This document shows, piece after piece, positions 45,120 to 56,709 of a stretch of 64,000 nucleotides of DNA. The notes under the pieces were generated by a model, which ran no database searches, was not told the DNA's origin, and was given only the letters and a program-made list of their open reading frames with translations. Origin of the DNA: Lactarius indigo (lineage: Eukaryota; Basidiomycota; Agaricomycetes; Russulales; Russulaceae). Position 1 is the stretch's first letter; each line of letters opens with the position of its first letter. The stretch lies in the NCBI GenBank assembly GCA_025766275.1, contig JAFKAC010000022.1:310001-374000 (forward strand), given 5' to 3'. A program made the translations under genes and the position numbers.

Positions 45120-46447
45120 TTAAAGACCATTCAAGATCTCGACGACGCCACGCCAATTGGATAAATCTTCATCTTTGAGATCGATGAAGTTTGCTAGAGG
45201 AAACCAAGACTCCAACGTACTGCGACGCGACCGCGTCCGAGGCTTCGTCGGGCCTGATTGCCTCAACGCCGTGATCGCAGCAGGAGGCAGTACGCAATCT
45301 TCCTCTTCATCAATCGGGGAACGATTGACGGTCGCCACGTATCCACTAGGCAACGAAGCAGGCAATACGAACGACGATGCTCTCGTACGACTTGATCGTG
45401 GCGCTGGTGGCGACGCCGTTGGCAGCGTTGTGAACGCATCGCTCTCGTCCTCCACATCTGCGTCCTTGCCAACATCAGTGTCATCCATAGCCTCTTCGTC
45501 TTCGTCGTCACTCATGCTCATGAAATTCTGGCGCGTGTTTCGGGGAATGCGTCCGGGGGCGCGGGAGAGCCCCTCGAGACACGCAAGGGCATTGGAGCGC
45601 TCCACGTGACGCCTCCGGGCGGTGCGAACTGAGGTAGTGTTCGATGCAAAAGAAATGAAGGAGGCGTGCTGTTGAGCACGCCGAGAGGTGAGCGGAGAGG
45701 GAGGCGAGAGGGTCGGGGATGGGGGTGATACGAAAGAAGGAACATCAGACGAAGGAGCGAATGTCATTGGCGGGGCAGAATGAGGAGGCTGTGGAAACCT
45801 CAGAGAGCCGCTTACGGGCGACGAAGAAGGGGATACGACTGGAAAGTGAGACGGGGTTGGGATGATGATGGGAGGGAGAATACGAGCGTGTTCGCGCTCA
45901 GACGGGATATCTGGCAGAGCAGATGATGGTGCTGGTCCTGGAGAAGGAAGGGTTCGAAGAGAGTCGCGGGAAGGCCGTCGTGGTACAGAAAGGGGAGCCA
46001 TGGTGTCCGAGAGGCGTTGTTGTCTGCCAATGCAAGTTAGATATATACCCCCATAGGATAAGACGTCGTTGCGTTGGATACGTACGGAGAAGAAATATTT
46101 GCCGAATATGCTGGGGGAGCACTCATATCGAGAGGCGACAAAAACTTGCTCGAACGTCGTGCAGTCGAAGTGCGGTCCGCGGCAAGATCGAGAGAAAGAA
46201 AAGAACGAAGCTCATTCGTCGCCTCTGGCGAATCCCCGAATGGGTTGGTGAACTGAGGAGGTGGAGCGTCGTTGAGATAGAAACGGCCGTCCCCTCGCGT
46301 ATGCATCTCCGAAGGATTCGAGAGTGCCTTGGTCGGGAGCGAGGACTTGCGGAACTTGGAGAAAAAATTGGACCTTGGGGAAGAGGAGACGGGAGAGGAA
46401 CGCTCAGAGAGCAGACCCATGGTGAAGAGGGAGGAATAGTGATCCAT
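45120..46447 (-). CDS. Ser/Pro-rich low-complexity protein, 421 aa
   Basis: Function unknown. Two exons in phase: 46447-46086 and 46023-45120, with a 62-nt intron (GTACGT, branch-like CTAAC, GCAG). The protein is rich in Ser, Pro and Arg, has an acidic stretch (DDEDEEAMDDTDV) near residue 310, and a compact conserved-looking C-terminus (LESWFPLANFIDLKDED...NWRGVVEI). There is no membrane segment. Composition suggests a regulatory or scaffold protein with many phosphorylatable SP/RxxS sites; that is inference. The start is taken at MDHYSSLF; a further in-frame ATG lies at 46510 and another at 46420. Confidence 0.72.
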
Positions 46448-49400
46448 GGTGAGAGAAAGGAGGGATACGAAGGAAATGAAAGAACGTGTTCGGGTGTGTT
46501 TTATAACCAAGCCTTGGCTTTTGCGCGATCAGGTGGGACGGTGTGGCGTGGCCACTGGCCAGACAGCGATCCGGCTGTTTTGCTCCAGACCCAATCTCGA
46601 TCCAATCGACGCCCTCGTGTTGTCCCTGACGACCAATTCCCTGCTTTTCAATCCTCACCCTCGCTCAGTAGTCCCATCATACCGTCGTCCTTGCAACTTG
46701 CCCTCCGCAGTATTGCCTTTTTCCCATCCGACTCATTCCGGTGCCCAGCGACTCGGGCGCCTCTGCTTTGTGTCCCATCCAAATATCGGCCATAGACTCT
46801 TGATATTGCAATCGTCGCTTCACCGGTTCCGTTTGTTATTGCTTATATAAGCTTCCAAGAACAATGGAAGGCGACCCTCGCCACGATACGATGCTCCATA
46901 GGCTGGATGGTTCACGTCTCTCTCACTTCTCGCACTCGATCCGACCTCCTCCCGGTGCCGCTCCAAGCTACTCTCATCACAGACGTTATTCTTTCTCTCA
47001 ATTTGTGTTTCATTCGCCCGATCTGCTGATGTCAACTAGTTAACGAGAATCTGTCACCAGCAGTCTGGCCCCTATTGCAATATACCGCCACCGTGACTGT
47101 CCTGTCCCCCTCAGCCACCACTGAGGGTCGACAAGCGCTCCGCTGTTCCGAATGATTTTTTTCTATTATTGTCCAACCTCCAAGCCCCAATTTTGGACCC
47201 CAGCGTGCCCCTGTCGACGCCACAAGTCCGGGTGGTCTACTTTTCACGACGTGTGTTTTATATTTTATTTTATTTTTCCTTTTCACGCGTCCACCCTTGC
47301 GACAACTCTAAAATTCAAACGTGCTCGCTCTTGCAGTTCCGAACACAGCGGGGGGGTGCATGTGCGTCACGAGGCGTCCACGTCCGGGGCAACCAGAGCA
47401 CCTAACCTCCGGCTAACAACGACCCACCCGTCCGTTGATCCCCTCCCATGCCGCAAGCCCATCCGGGTGGGCACTGGCTTCCGAACGCGAACCTTGCGAG
47501 ACAGGGAGTGGGATCAAAATATTATATTTTAATTATGACGCGAATATTGGTAGAGAGACAACATGCTCCGAACCGCACCCTCCAGAATCCCGAAAAATCC
47601 TATAAGCACACTATGAGCAGCCCGGCGCGCTGGCGTCGCATCCTTCACCCGTCCAGGCGGTGCATCGCAAGCAATAATAGCGCCGCGATTAGCACCCCGT
47701 TCAAGCCGAAGCGCCACATCATGCATCATGACGCGCCTGGCACCTTTGCTCCTTCCAAAGGTTCCGTCCGCTCCACTTATCCCTCTAGCCTCTTGGCAGA
47801 ATGCTTATCCGTAGACAACTAGATCCGCCAGCCAGTTCAGGCGCCTCAGTCGGGAAGCATTGGCACATGACTCCCCCCCCACTCCACGCCTGACCTAGCG
47901 TTCCTGTCGACGTCACGGAGCATTACGTGGGCCCCCATTTCTTGTCCCGACCGATGGACTGATCAAATGCGACAAACGCAAGCTTATTTTGTCGCCTGCA
48001 GCTGGCGACCGGAAATATCGCCTCGTGGCAGTTTCAGCCTGTTTCCAAGCAAGTTGCGTCCAACCTTCACTCGACACGTGTAGGGTAATACCATAGTGCA
48101 ACACGAACTGGCGTCTACTGCGCAGTAGCAACTCCCGCGTTTACTGTATGTGGGTGCCAATATGCGTTTGCAAAAAAAGGGACTGATCGATAACGGTCGA
48201 TGGACCGATACAGTTGGACGTCCGAAAAGTCAAATTGCGCGTTACTGACTCCGGTGAGAGACTTGCCTGATTAGGTGACATGCTTACCGGTTCAGGCAAA
48301 CTCGGATCTCGGTCCTCGGATGTTTCGCCCAAACCGGTTCCGCCGAGCGACTGTACTGTTCCTGCCTTTTGTCTGTCTCTCTTTTTTTCTTTGTGAGATC
48401 CCCTCGGAAGATATTGTCGCGGTTCTCGCGGCCTTACCAACTGCACAACTTCCGGTGGTTCCATTGTCGACACTCACAGCCTCACTTGCTCTTCTAGTCC
48501 CGGATTGTCGGCAACCCATCTATCCGGGTCCCACTCACCTCCCCGTCCAAATAACGATATTCACTTATTCGGTTTGACCAAAAGAGGGAAGATATAACTT
48601 TGCTTCGTTTCTCCTGACATCTTTTGATAAGAAGGGAAGGGGAAGGAGGTTCGGTATCACTCAGATCTTTCTATAGATCACTTGGCTGCTGCAAGTCGAG
48701 TCAGGGAAGGGTCTTTACATTTTCAAGAGCACATCACCCCCCAACGATTGTGAGTCATGTGACACTCGAGCTGGAGCACGATCTCTTGCTTCATCGAATG
48801 TTCTCTAAGCACCGAAACGCAATGTAATTAGCATACAAATAGGATAAACATTTCGGCAAATACAAAAATCCCAGAAAAAAAAACACAGAGAGCGCGGGAG
48901 AAAAACATAATTCCCCCAAATTTACGTATGGAAGTCGGGCTGCGATCGATGACTCGCAAGGGAACTGTGTTGACTCGTATCATGCTATGTATCAGGCGAC
49001 AGTCAGGCTTGACGTTGGAATGGTACGGCGACCTCGCCTACAGTAGTTGATGACAATTTAGTCGCGTGTCGACTCCAAGGCGTTCGATACAGCTGTTTGC
49101 ATCTTGTAGGTCCATACGTATCACCATGTACGATTGACGCCACACGTATCAAACAGCGTTCAACGTTCAACGACCATGACAATCAAAGGGAGCCGCATGA
49201 TTTCCTAGGGCGTAGGCCATGGCAATTAACGCGTAGCGCGCAACGACCAACACGACGTACGTACGATGTTTCTTTCAACCAACTTTATTGATGTACGTGA
49301 GCAATGCTCGCTGTGCGGACGTGCGACATACCAAGTTACGAGTTGGCAGTTTCAGCCACGGACCCATCATCATCAGTGTCAGCCATCCCATCATGCCAGT

Positions 49401-50520
49401 GTCCCCCCCTTCTTCTTGCTCGCTAGCGCCCCGAGAACGCCGGTCCACCTTATCCCCCTCCGTTGATTGCTTGGAAGGCATGACATGTCGAATTACTGTA
49501 GTCGCATTGTATACGGCACCGCGACTACGACAGCACTAGCTGTGATGGTGCCACGAGAAATGCCAGTCCGTTGTAGGAGTTACATTAAGGGGTGTGACTT
49601 ACACTGGCAAAACGACTGTAGGAAGCTCTAAACGGAAAAAAACCTGACACATGACGGGATAAATGCACCCGTTGGCACCCATCGATTGCCTTATACTGTA
49701 AGTTATACTTAGCACAGTACAGTACTGTCAGTAGGGTATGAGAAAAAAAAAAAAACACGAGCAACAAATATAATTTGTCTTTTTGGTAATTGCGCTCCCT
49801 AGGGTGGCGCGTGAAGTTGTGAAAATGAAACGATGGACAATAATGCATATACTGTACGTCCTTCTTCGGTGCCGCCCCAGTGGCTCCAGTACGTGCGCTT
49901 GTTTGACTTTGATATTATATGTACAACTATTATAGAAAATGTGGCGGGGGGAGGTGCTTCTGGCGCCGGGTGTCGGGGAGGGTCGTCCGTTTACAGTACT
50001 GTACCAAGGGCAAAACCAACGTCGAGAGGCAACCAAAAACAGCGAGGCGCCTGCGCCAGAAGCAGGTGTCAGCGCGCGAAGCCCAACGCAACGACAGCTG
50101 AGAGCGCCCACTCAGGTCGCGGAATGGCGGGGCGAGCACAAAAATGGGGGTGTGGGGGTGGTCTTCTCTTTGTGCAATTTGCTTGAAAAGGCACACAAGA
50201 AGGGGGGTTCTCGAAGTGGCGTGTGTGCCTCATGGCGCAGAAGCAGCAAAAAAAGCGGGCAGGTGAGGCATCCCAGCGTTGTTGGCTACGTTTAACAGAT
50301 AGCGGATTTGTTGTGGGATTTTGGTCTGATGCTTGTGGTACCAGTGAGTGAACATTGCGACCTGTAAGGATCGACTACAGGTCGTACAGTAAAAGCAAGG
50401 CGCGCTTTGGCGATAACACAAGAGTCGGCGGGACAGGCCCGATGTAGGCGCTCAATCGCATGGAAAACACAACTTCAGGGCACGGCGCTGCGCGCCCGCC
50501 CTGGGGTATACGAAGTCGGG
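46448..50520. other. Long intergenic region, no gene supported
   Basis: Short frames only; none has a domain or paired splice sites. It contains pyrimidine-rich stretches (46940-47010, 47250-47330) and an A run at 49742. A plus-strand frame opposite the 45120-46447 gene (45923-46795) is its antisense shadow. Confidence 0.4.
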
Positions 50521-51819
50521 TCACCACCGTTGCCACTGAGACACCAGGCGCCTCTCAGGATACCCCCCGAGCGCCTCCTCCGATCGAGCAGCAACGGACA
50601 ACTGGAAACGTCGAAGCGCCGCAGCGTCAGCCGCGTTGCGAGTGTACGTTTCCTGGTAGGTCATCCCCTCGAGATCAGGGCGGACGTACTGAAAATACGA
50701 GCTGATGGAACCCCAGCGGTCGTTGCGGCGCTCTTCGACGTGCAGTACGACAAGGGCGGTAAGCTCCACCAAGAACTGGTCCCAGATGCGTTCCCAGCTG
50801 TCGGGTTCGGAGCTCGGCTCGTCCCTGGTGCGGGAGGTGGGGGATGGGGAGAGGGATATGTCGGGATCGAGGGGAAGTTTGCACACCAGGAGCTCGAGCC
50901 GCGCGAGGGTGGTAGCGTGCCGCAGGATAAATTGTTTTGCGTCGACGGATGGTTCGAAGACGATCATGCGCAGGGAGAGTGCACAGAGGTGTGGAAAGTG
51001 CAGTCCGGCGAAGGACAGCCCGGACAAGGCGCCAACATGTGCGTCGCTGTGGAGGGTGAGTTCCGTGAGGGAGTGCTGCATTGGGGCGAGGATCATGCGC
51101 GGGCAGAGGGTACACCAGAAGTTGCACCAGCGCTGAAAGTCCGTGTCTGAGCCCGGAGCGCCGTCGAAGAGCACGGATAGCCGGAAGCGCCGCAGGACCG
51201 TGAGGACGGTCTGGAATGAGGGAGATTCGAGGGGGGAAAGGTCCGAAGTGCACAGGCGCAGGTTGTGCAGGGAGAGAGACGTCAGGTTGAGCGCACGGAC
51301 GCTGAAGCTGGAGGCGAGAGCGCCGAGGACGGATGATTGGAGTGCGAAGCCGCCCCCCTCTATCCGGTTTCCGTAGCTTGGGTAGAACGTCAAGTTGATC
51401 GTCTCGAGCCGGGGCAACTGGTGAATGCGAGAAAGTGAACTGGCCAATTCGTGTACGGCACTGGATCTGACTGACGTGATCCGCCACCGTAGGTGCACGG
51501 AGACAAGTCGTGATATGGATCATGGTGTGAGGGGGGGGGGAGAGGACGTACCATACTTCAGGGTCCTTCCCCTCCTATCGGTATCCGTGTCGTGGAAAGC
51601 GACCTCCTTGACATGGGCCGCGATATCCGGGACATCGAAGAGCCGTCCTAGATTTTGGGCGCTTTCTTTGGTGGTAATCACGGAAAGGATGCGGAACGCA
51701 AAGGGCGTGGCGGCAGCGGAAAAAGTGCGGCTGACGGTTCGGATATGCCACAAGTCCCGGACATCATCGAGCTCCTCGAAAATGGCAGTCAGAATCTCGA
51801 AAGGGAGGTAGATGGTCAT
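50521..51819 (-). CDS. F-box-like protein with LRR-type C-terminus, 405 aa (intact copy D)
   Basis: Candidate substrate receptor of an SCF ubiquitin ligase. Two exons in phase: 51819-51552 and 51470-50521, with an 81-nt intron GTACGT...GTCAG. Residues 1-45 match a degenerate F-box (LPFEILTAIFEELDDVRDLW). Residues 90-400 contain Leu-rich segments (LNLTSLSLHNLRLCTSDLSPL, LTELTLHSDAHVGALSGLSF) of the kind seen in fungal F-box/LRR proteins. It is the only member of its family here with an open frame; copies A, B and C near the NLRs are broken. It lies beside the foldback element. No neighbour suggests a substrate. Confidence 0.75.
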
Positions 51820-52016
51820 ACTGCTGGCCGTACAGTATGGTCAGACTATACAACAAAACTCGATCAAACAAGAGCAGCGAACCTGGGTGATCGGCATACG
51901 ACGCAACGACGACGTTACGACGAGACGTATGAGTCTGTCTCCCAGCACTAGATTAGCCAGAATGGGTCCAGGACCGTCGCTCTGGTTGTGACCAGCCTGC
52001 TAGCAGAAGTTGGGCA

Positions 52017-52564
52017 CACTGACAGCATGATTCTGTCTTTACACGAAAAGATTGTAAAAAAGTGATGACTAATACTTAAAGATTTTATAAAATCTGTACT
52101 CGGAAAATTATGGTAAATGGACTTTAAGTCCATTCAGGGATTATCAGATGAGAAAAACTGTGAAAAAACTTAACAATTACATATGCAAAAAACATATAGC
52201 TTATGTCACAATTGTCCTCAAGAAAAGCTGTGGCATGAATTTAAAGTCTTTCCACAATTTCTCAGAAACAGAAAATCCCTGAAAAGACATAAAGTCCATA
52301 CCTGTCACACCTGTCACGCATTTTTTCACAGTCCATTCTGTGGCCACATTCAGAAAAGATTTAACATTTTTTCATTGAAAAATAACTTAACAATTTCTGC
52401 TACACAAGACTCCATGTAAAAATTTAAAAGTTATCACAAAATCAGTAAGCCAGGTTACCTGAAACTCACATAATATATTATTTAGGGAAACTATTTATAG
52501 ATAATATATTCAATAAGTGTCAGAATTGGAGACTCACAGTGTCAGAGAGTTGGAGTGTCAGAGT
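52017..52564 (+). repeat. Left inverted arm of the foldback element (outer part)
   Basis: AT-rich. It contains a 78-codon frame (52183-52419) that is mirrored in the right arm because the arms are nearly identical. The arm continues at 60777 after the hAT insertion. Confidence 0.88.
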
Positions 52565-52740
52565 TAGTGATGTCAAAGTTCGGTTCTGAACTTTGGTTCG
52601 GACCCGAACCTAACTGAACCAGACCCCAATCTTGGGTTCAGGTTCGGCCGACTGTCCTGGACCGGACCATGGTTCCGTTCGCGGTTCAGCAAGACTCAGA
52701 TTCTGCTGAACCGTAGGTGAACGCTTCCGAACGCGTTCGG

Positions 52741-54993
52741 ACTCAGGTATTCTTGACTCTCGCATCTAGCTGAGATGTACGCGCTGGAACTTGGTTTAGG
52801 CAGCGAGTTTAGGTGAGCAATTACGAACTTGACGCAAATGTCGCCTCACATAACTTGCCATTTAACGGCGCACTCGCACAGATACCTGACACCCCGCCAC
52901 AGTCACCACCACAAGTCCTTTGTCTCGCCCTACAACGGGCCGTTCAATGCAGTAAATTGCTCCCGCTACCTGAAGACTGATTCAAGGCACCTTTCACACA
53001 GTTCGCCAACACTGCAGGCCTTCGGCCAAACGATCAAGACATCATCATCGACGGCAAGATCGACGGCCAACCAGTTAGCCCTCGGGCTTTGCATAGAGCT
53101 GTTTTCACGCGGAACAGCTTCCACTCGGTATGTCCTCATTCTCTTTAATCATAGATTCATTCTTTCGTTTTAATTTTGCCTCCTGGGCGACAGCACCAAC
53201 AACCGTGGACATTGGCGGCCTGTGCAGTGTGAGGGTGCCGCGGCCCTTGTAAGTGCTTTCGGTCGTTTCAGAATCATCAGCCTGACACGTGACTCGGCTC
53301 TCCATCCTCGGAAGGAAGATCAGCGGTCTTCGCCATTTATCAAAAGCCCATCACTCGCTTCGTTCTCCAACTTTCTTTCTTTCTTTCCCCCACCATCTCG
53401 TCTCAACCCCAGTCGCTCCTTCGCCCTTTCCCAATGTCCAACCACTCCGACTCCGACGGCCCTCGTCCACCCACACCATACCCGAAGGCAACTCGCTCAA
53501 AACGTTGCCAAGGGTCTTGCTTCAAAACATACTCCCTTCTGTTCCCCGTGTTGCGAGCCTTTCTTTACCTAACTTTCGCACAACCGTGCAACATTGTCAA
53601 CGCGTATACCCTCGGCTGACAGGCCTTGTGTCACGCTCTTTGTCTCAAGCAAAGGTACGCCTCAAACCTCCCTTCGACCCTTCGAATCTCTTACTTTTCG
53701 CTTCCTCCAGTGCGCTGCGTGCCTTGTCAAAACCAACTCGTACTGCCTCTTCGGCCAATATCGTTCTTTCTCACGTTCGTTTCGGACCAACATGTCTCGT
53801 CTACTTACCCCTCTTGCGCTACCCATTTACCCCGTTTCACTGGCCTTCCTGGTTCCGGCTTCATTCAAGACCGCGGACCTTGGGACCCGCTTACGCGTGT
53901 TATCCTCACCTTTCCGACTCACGGACTCTGTCGCTAAAGCCCCTCCTTACTTACTTACTTACTTTCCCCTACTTGCGATATCTACCAGCCCAATCTCGAC
54001 TTGGCATTTTCGACTACACCACCCCTACTTACTGTTGCTTGAGGTATATGAGGGTCGAACTCGCGTTTAATAAAATACATTTGAGCTCGAAAGCACGACC
54101 CTAACTAATAATCAGAATAGGAGTCACGACAGGGGGGCTGTCTGCCGCTGCAGCCCTAGGGCCCTAGGTACGTGTTTTCACTCATGCGTGCCCGCCTGCA
54201 GCCCTTTACTGGGCAACGCACCATCCCCCTCGAGGCTTCTTACGCACACTCTCGACTACGGGACTTAGTAATCTCGTTGACGTCATTACTCTACTGTGGG
54301 ATTCCGGCGGTCGAGGAAGATCGACACCACATGGAAGAGCCCGAGGATGGGTAGCGCTACATGGATCCACTCTGCCACGCTCCCGCCCAACACAATCCCA
54401 TTCCCGAGGTAATGGTCAGAGCGCTCGAGTCGCTAGTCTACGCACACCCAGGCTCAGGTGCAGTCACCGTGGAGGCATGCATGAGCGCATATGGGCCCGT
54501 ATCCGGTTCGTCTCCCAGACAAGATTGACCCCGTCTCAAAGAGAATGGAAGAGGTGTGGTGTGGGGGTAAAAAAACAAAGGTCAGTCTGTTTCTACCCGT
54601 CGACGAAACAGCTTTTACATGATTTTTGGACCCCAGGGATACACAGACGCCATACACTCGGTCTATTACAACACTATATATTCGGTTCATTATGTTGTCA
54701 CTTACAATCCTGTCCGAGTGTTGCACTGTCCGTGTGACGTACATTAGACTCTTATGTACTGTAGTAGCCTTGAAACCACTCAGTCGTTTCAGTCGCCTGT
54801 CCAACGTCCGCCTTTCTCGGGCATTAGCACCACCCCGCCAATTCATGTTCATCGGTGCTTCCGACTTCATTGTGCGACACACAGGATTGCGAGTGGTGTC
54901 ATAAGAAAATCGAATGATCGAAGATAGAGACACACACCTTTATTTATTTATTACCCTACGCCACGCCTCTTCCATCCTCCCCGAGTCTCCAAC
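52741..54993. other. 5' internal region of the hAT, no gene assigned
   Basis: Open frames at 53289-54104 and 53434-53619 (starting MSNHSDSDGP) are present, but I cannot build a gene. The segment 53330-53560 is similar, in inverted orientation, to 56470-56280, including CATCACTCGCTTCG and the start-codon region. Confidence 0.4.
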
Positions 54994-55871
54994 ATGCCTG
55001 TTGGGATACGTCTATCACATGCCAATGCAAGGCGTCAGGTGGCCATCACGTGGATCACAATGACTGAGGGGGGTCCCAAGCCAGCAACAAGATCAGTGGC
55101 GGAAATTCAACTCCCCAGCCTAAGTAGCGTTTCAACGTACATGAAGTCTTTCAGGGTCTTGGATACTGGCGAAACGGAACCTGACACAGAGTAAGTGCGA
55201 TCATTTGACCTAGTAACATATAATGACCTGTGAAGCTAGGCCTGCCGTGGACATGATGGGCAACTTTGGGGACAGCAGAGTCGCAAGCTGTCCGGGTGGG
55301 TCTCTGGGCGGTGATGATGAGACCGAATTCTCGGCTGATGAGACCGAATACCCAGACGATGAGACCGAATACTCGGTCTTGGATACTGCCGAAACCAAAC
55401 CTGACACAGAGTAAGTGCGATCAATTGACCTAGTAGCGTATAGTGACCTGTGAAGCTAGGCCTGCCGCGGACATGATGGGCAACCTCGGGGACAGCAGAG
55501 TTGCAAGCTGTCCGGGCAAGTCTCTGGGCGGTGACGATGAGACCGAATGCTCGGCTGATGAGACCGAATACTCGGACTTCTCACTTACTGCCGTATCCAG
55601 GAATGCCACTAAAGGCCTCAAGCGATGCAATGCCACCCTACTAGTATCGGGGGGGTCCAACATCCGGGCCAATTGGAAAGCGAACTTACAAGCTTCAAGC
55701 CAAGCTGACACCGACGACAGCACCAACGCTCGTATCATCTCAGGGGACTTACATAAAAACGAGCCTGACAGTGATGAAGCCCAAGAACGTGCCAACGCCA
55801 AAAAGAGGGTCGCCGCCATGATGAGTAACGCCCCGCTGCCGGAGGGGGGATGGAAGCGCCTACGCACGTAA
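54994..55871 (+). CDS. hAT passenger gene of unknown function, 259 aa, duplicated exon
   Basis: Three exons in phase: 54994-55190, 55240-55410, 55460-55871, with introns GTAAGTGCGATC...GTGAAGCTAG of 49 nt. Exon 2 with its intron and the first part of exon 3 are tandem copies (about 220 bp), so the protein repeats PAxDMMGNxGDSRVASCPG and acidic DETEYS motifs. The C-terminal 90 residues are basic and hydrophilic. There is no known domain. It sits inside the hAT, upstream of the transposase on the same strand, so it moves with the element. Its role is unknown. Confidence 0.5.
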
Positions 55872-55934
55872 ACGAAGGGAACAACAGGAGCGGTAATGGC
55901 CAACCCTGTAGATAGATAGTACGAGAGAGAAACT

Positions 55935-56245
55935 AAGATTGCGGCGCACCTTTTTCAGACAAACAGGCCAGTCATCGGCCGCCGATGGTATATACAACGA
56001 CAAGGGCCCGCAGGACAGGGGATGGAGAGAATGTTCTGGGGCAAGATCCTTGACGACAGCCTGGAGGCAGGACCCCTTGACGACAGCCCGCGAGACGAGG
56101 AATGATTTAATGCGGCGCACCTTTTCCCGACAAACAGGCCGGTCATTGGCCGCCGAAAGTATATACAATGACAAGGCCCCGCCGGACAGGGGATGGAGGA
56201 AATGTTCTGAGGCGAGATCCTTGACGACAGCCTGAAGGCGAGACC
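55935..56245. repeat. Two tandem units of about 150 bp within the hAT
   Basis: Units at about 55935-56090 and 56105-56245 share GCGGCGCACCTTTT, GACAAACAGGCC and GTATATACAA and end in CTTGACGACAGCC repeats. A further short copy of the CTTGACGA motif follows to 56300. Confidence 0.7.
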
Positions 56246-56709
56246 CTTGACGACAGCCTGCAAGACAGGCAGTGTTTTGATGCGCGACCCTTGACGATGT
56301 TTCGACCTCAGCATTGTCGGCTATGGTGTAGGTAGTCGAGGACAGCCATTGACGTCGGAGTAGTTGGGCATCTGGCGAGGCGAAGAGGCGACTAGACGTG
56401 AGACGATGGTGGGGGAAGGAAAGAAAGCTTGTTAAAAATCGAAGCGAGTGATGGGAAAAAAGATGAAACATGAGTCAACGCAGATCTGGGAAGCCCAGTC
56501 ACATGTCGGGCCGACAGGTTGTCGGGCCGACAGGTTGTCCTCTCATCACGAGTTATTTTCTCGCTACCTCACCACCTCCACGGTCCTCTAGGTCAATTCG
56601 AAACACCTCAAATGCACTTCTTCACCTCTGCGACGTTAACGTACATAGGGGGCAAAAAAAGGATAAAAGCAAGGTATGTCCCTACGACAACCAGCTCATC
56701 TTTTAGACA

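Noticed and set aside
44395..45156. 253-codon minus-strand frame downstream of the Ser/Pro-rich gene
   Set aside because: Low-complexity Leu/Ser/His sequence over A/T runs with no splice partner; best read as the 3' UTR of the adjacent gene.
45923..46795. 290-codon plus-strand frame
   Set aside because: It lies antisense to the two-exon minus-strand gene and spans its intron and promoter; no domain.
50407..51150. 247-codon plus-strand frame
   Set aside because: Antisense shadow of the F-box-like gene, which has clear splice sites and paralogues.
53289..54104. 271-codon plus-strand frame within the hAT
   Set aside because: Pyrimidine-driven Ser/Leu/Pro composition, no domain, and it competes with other frames; kept only as unassigned sequence.
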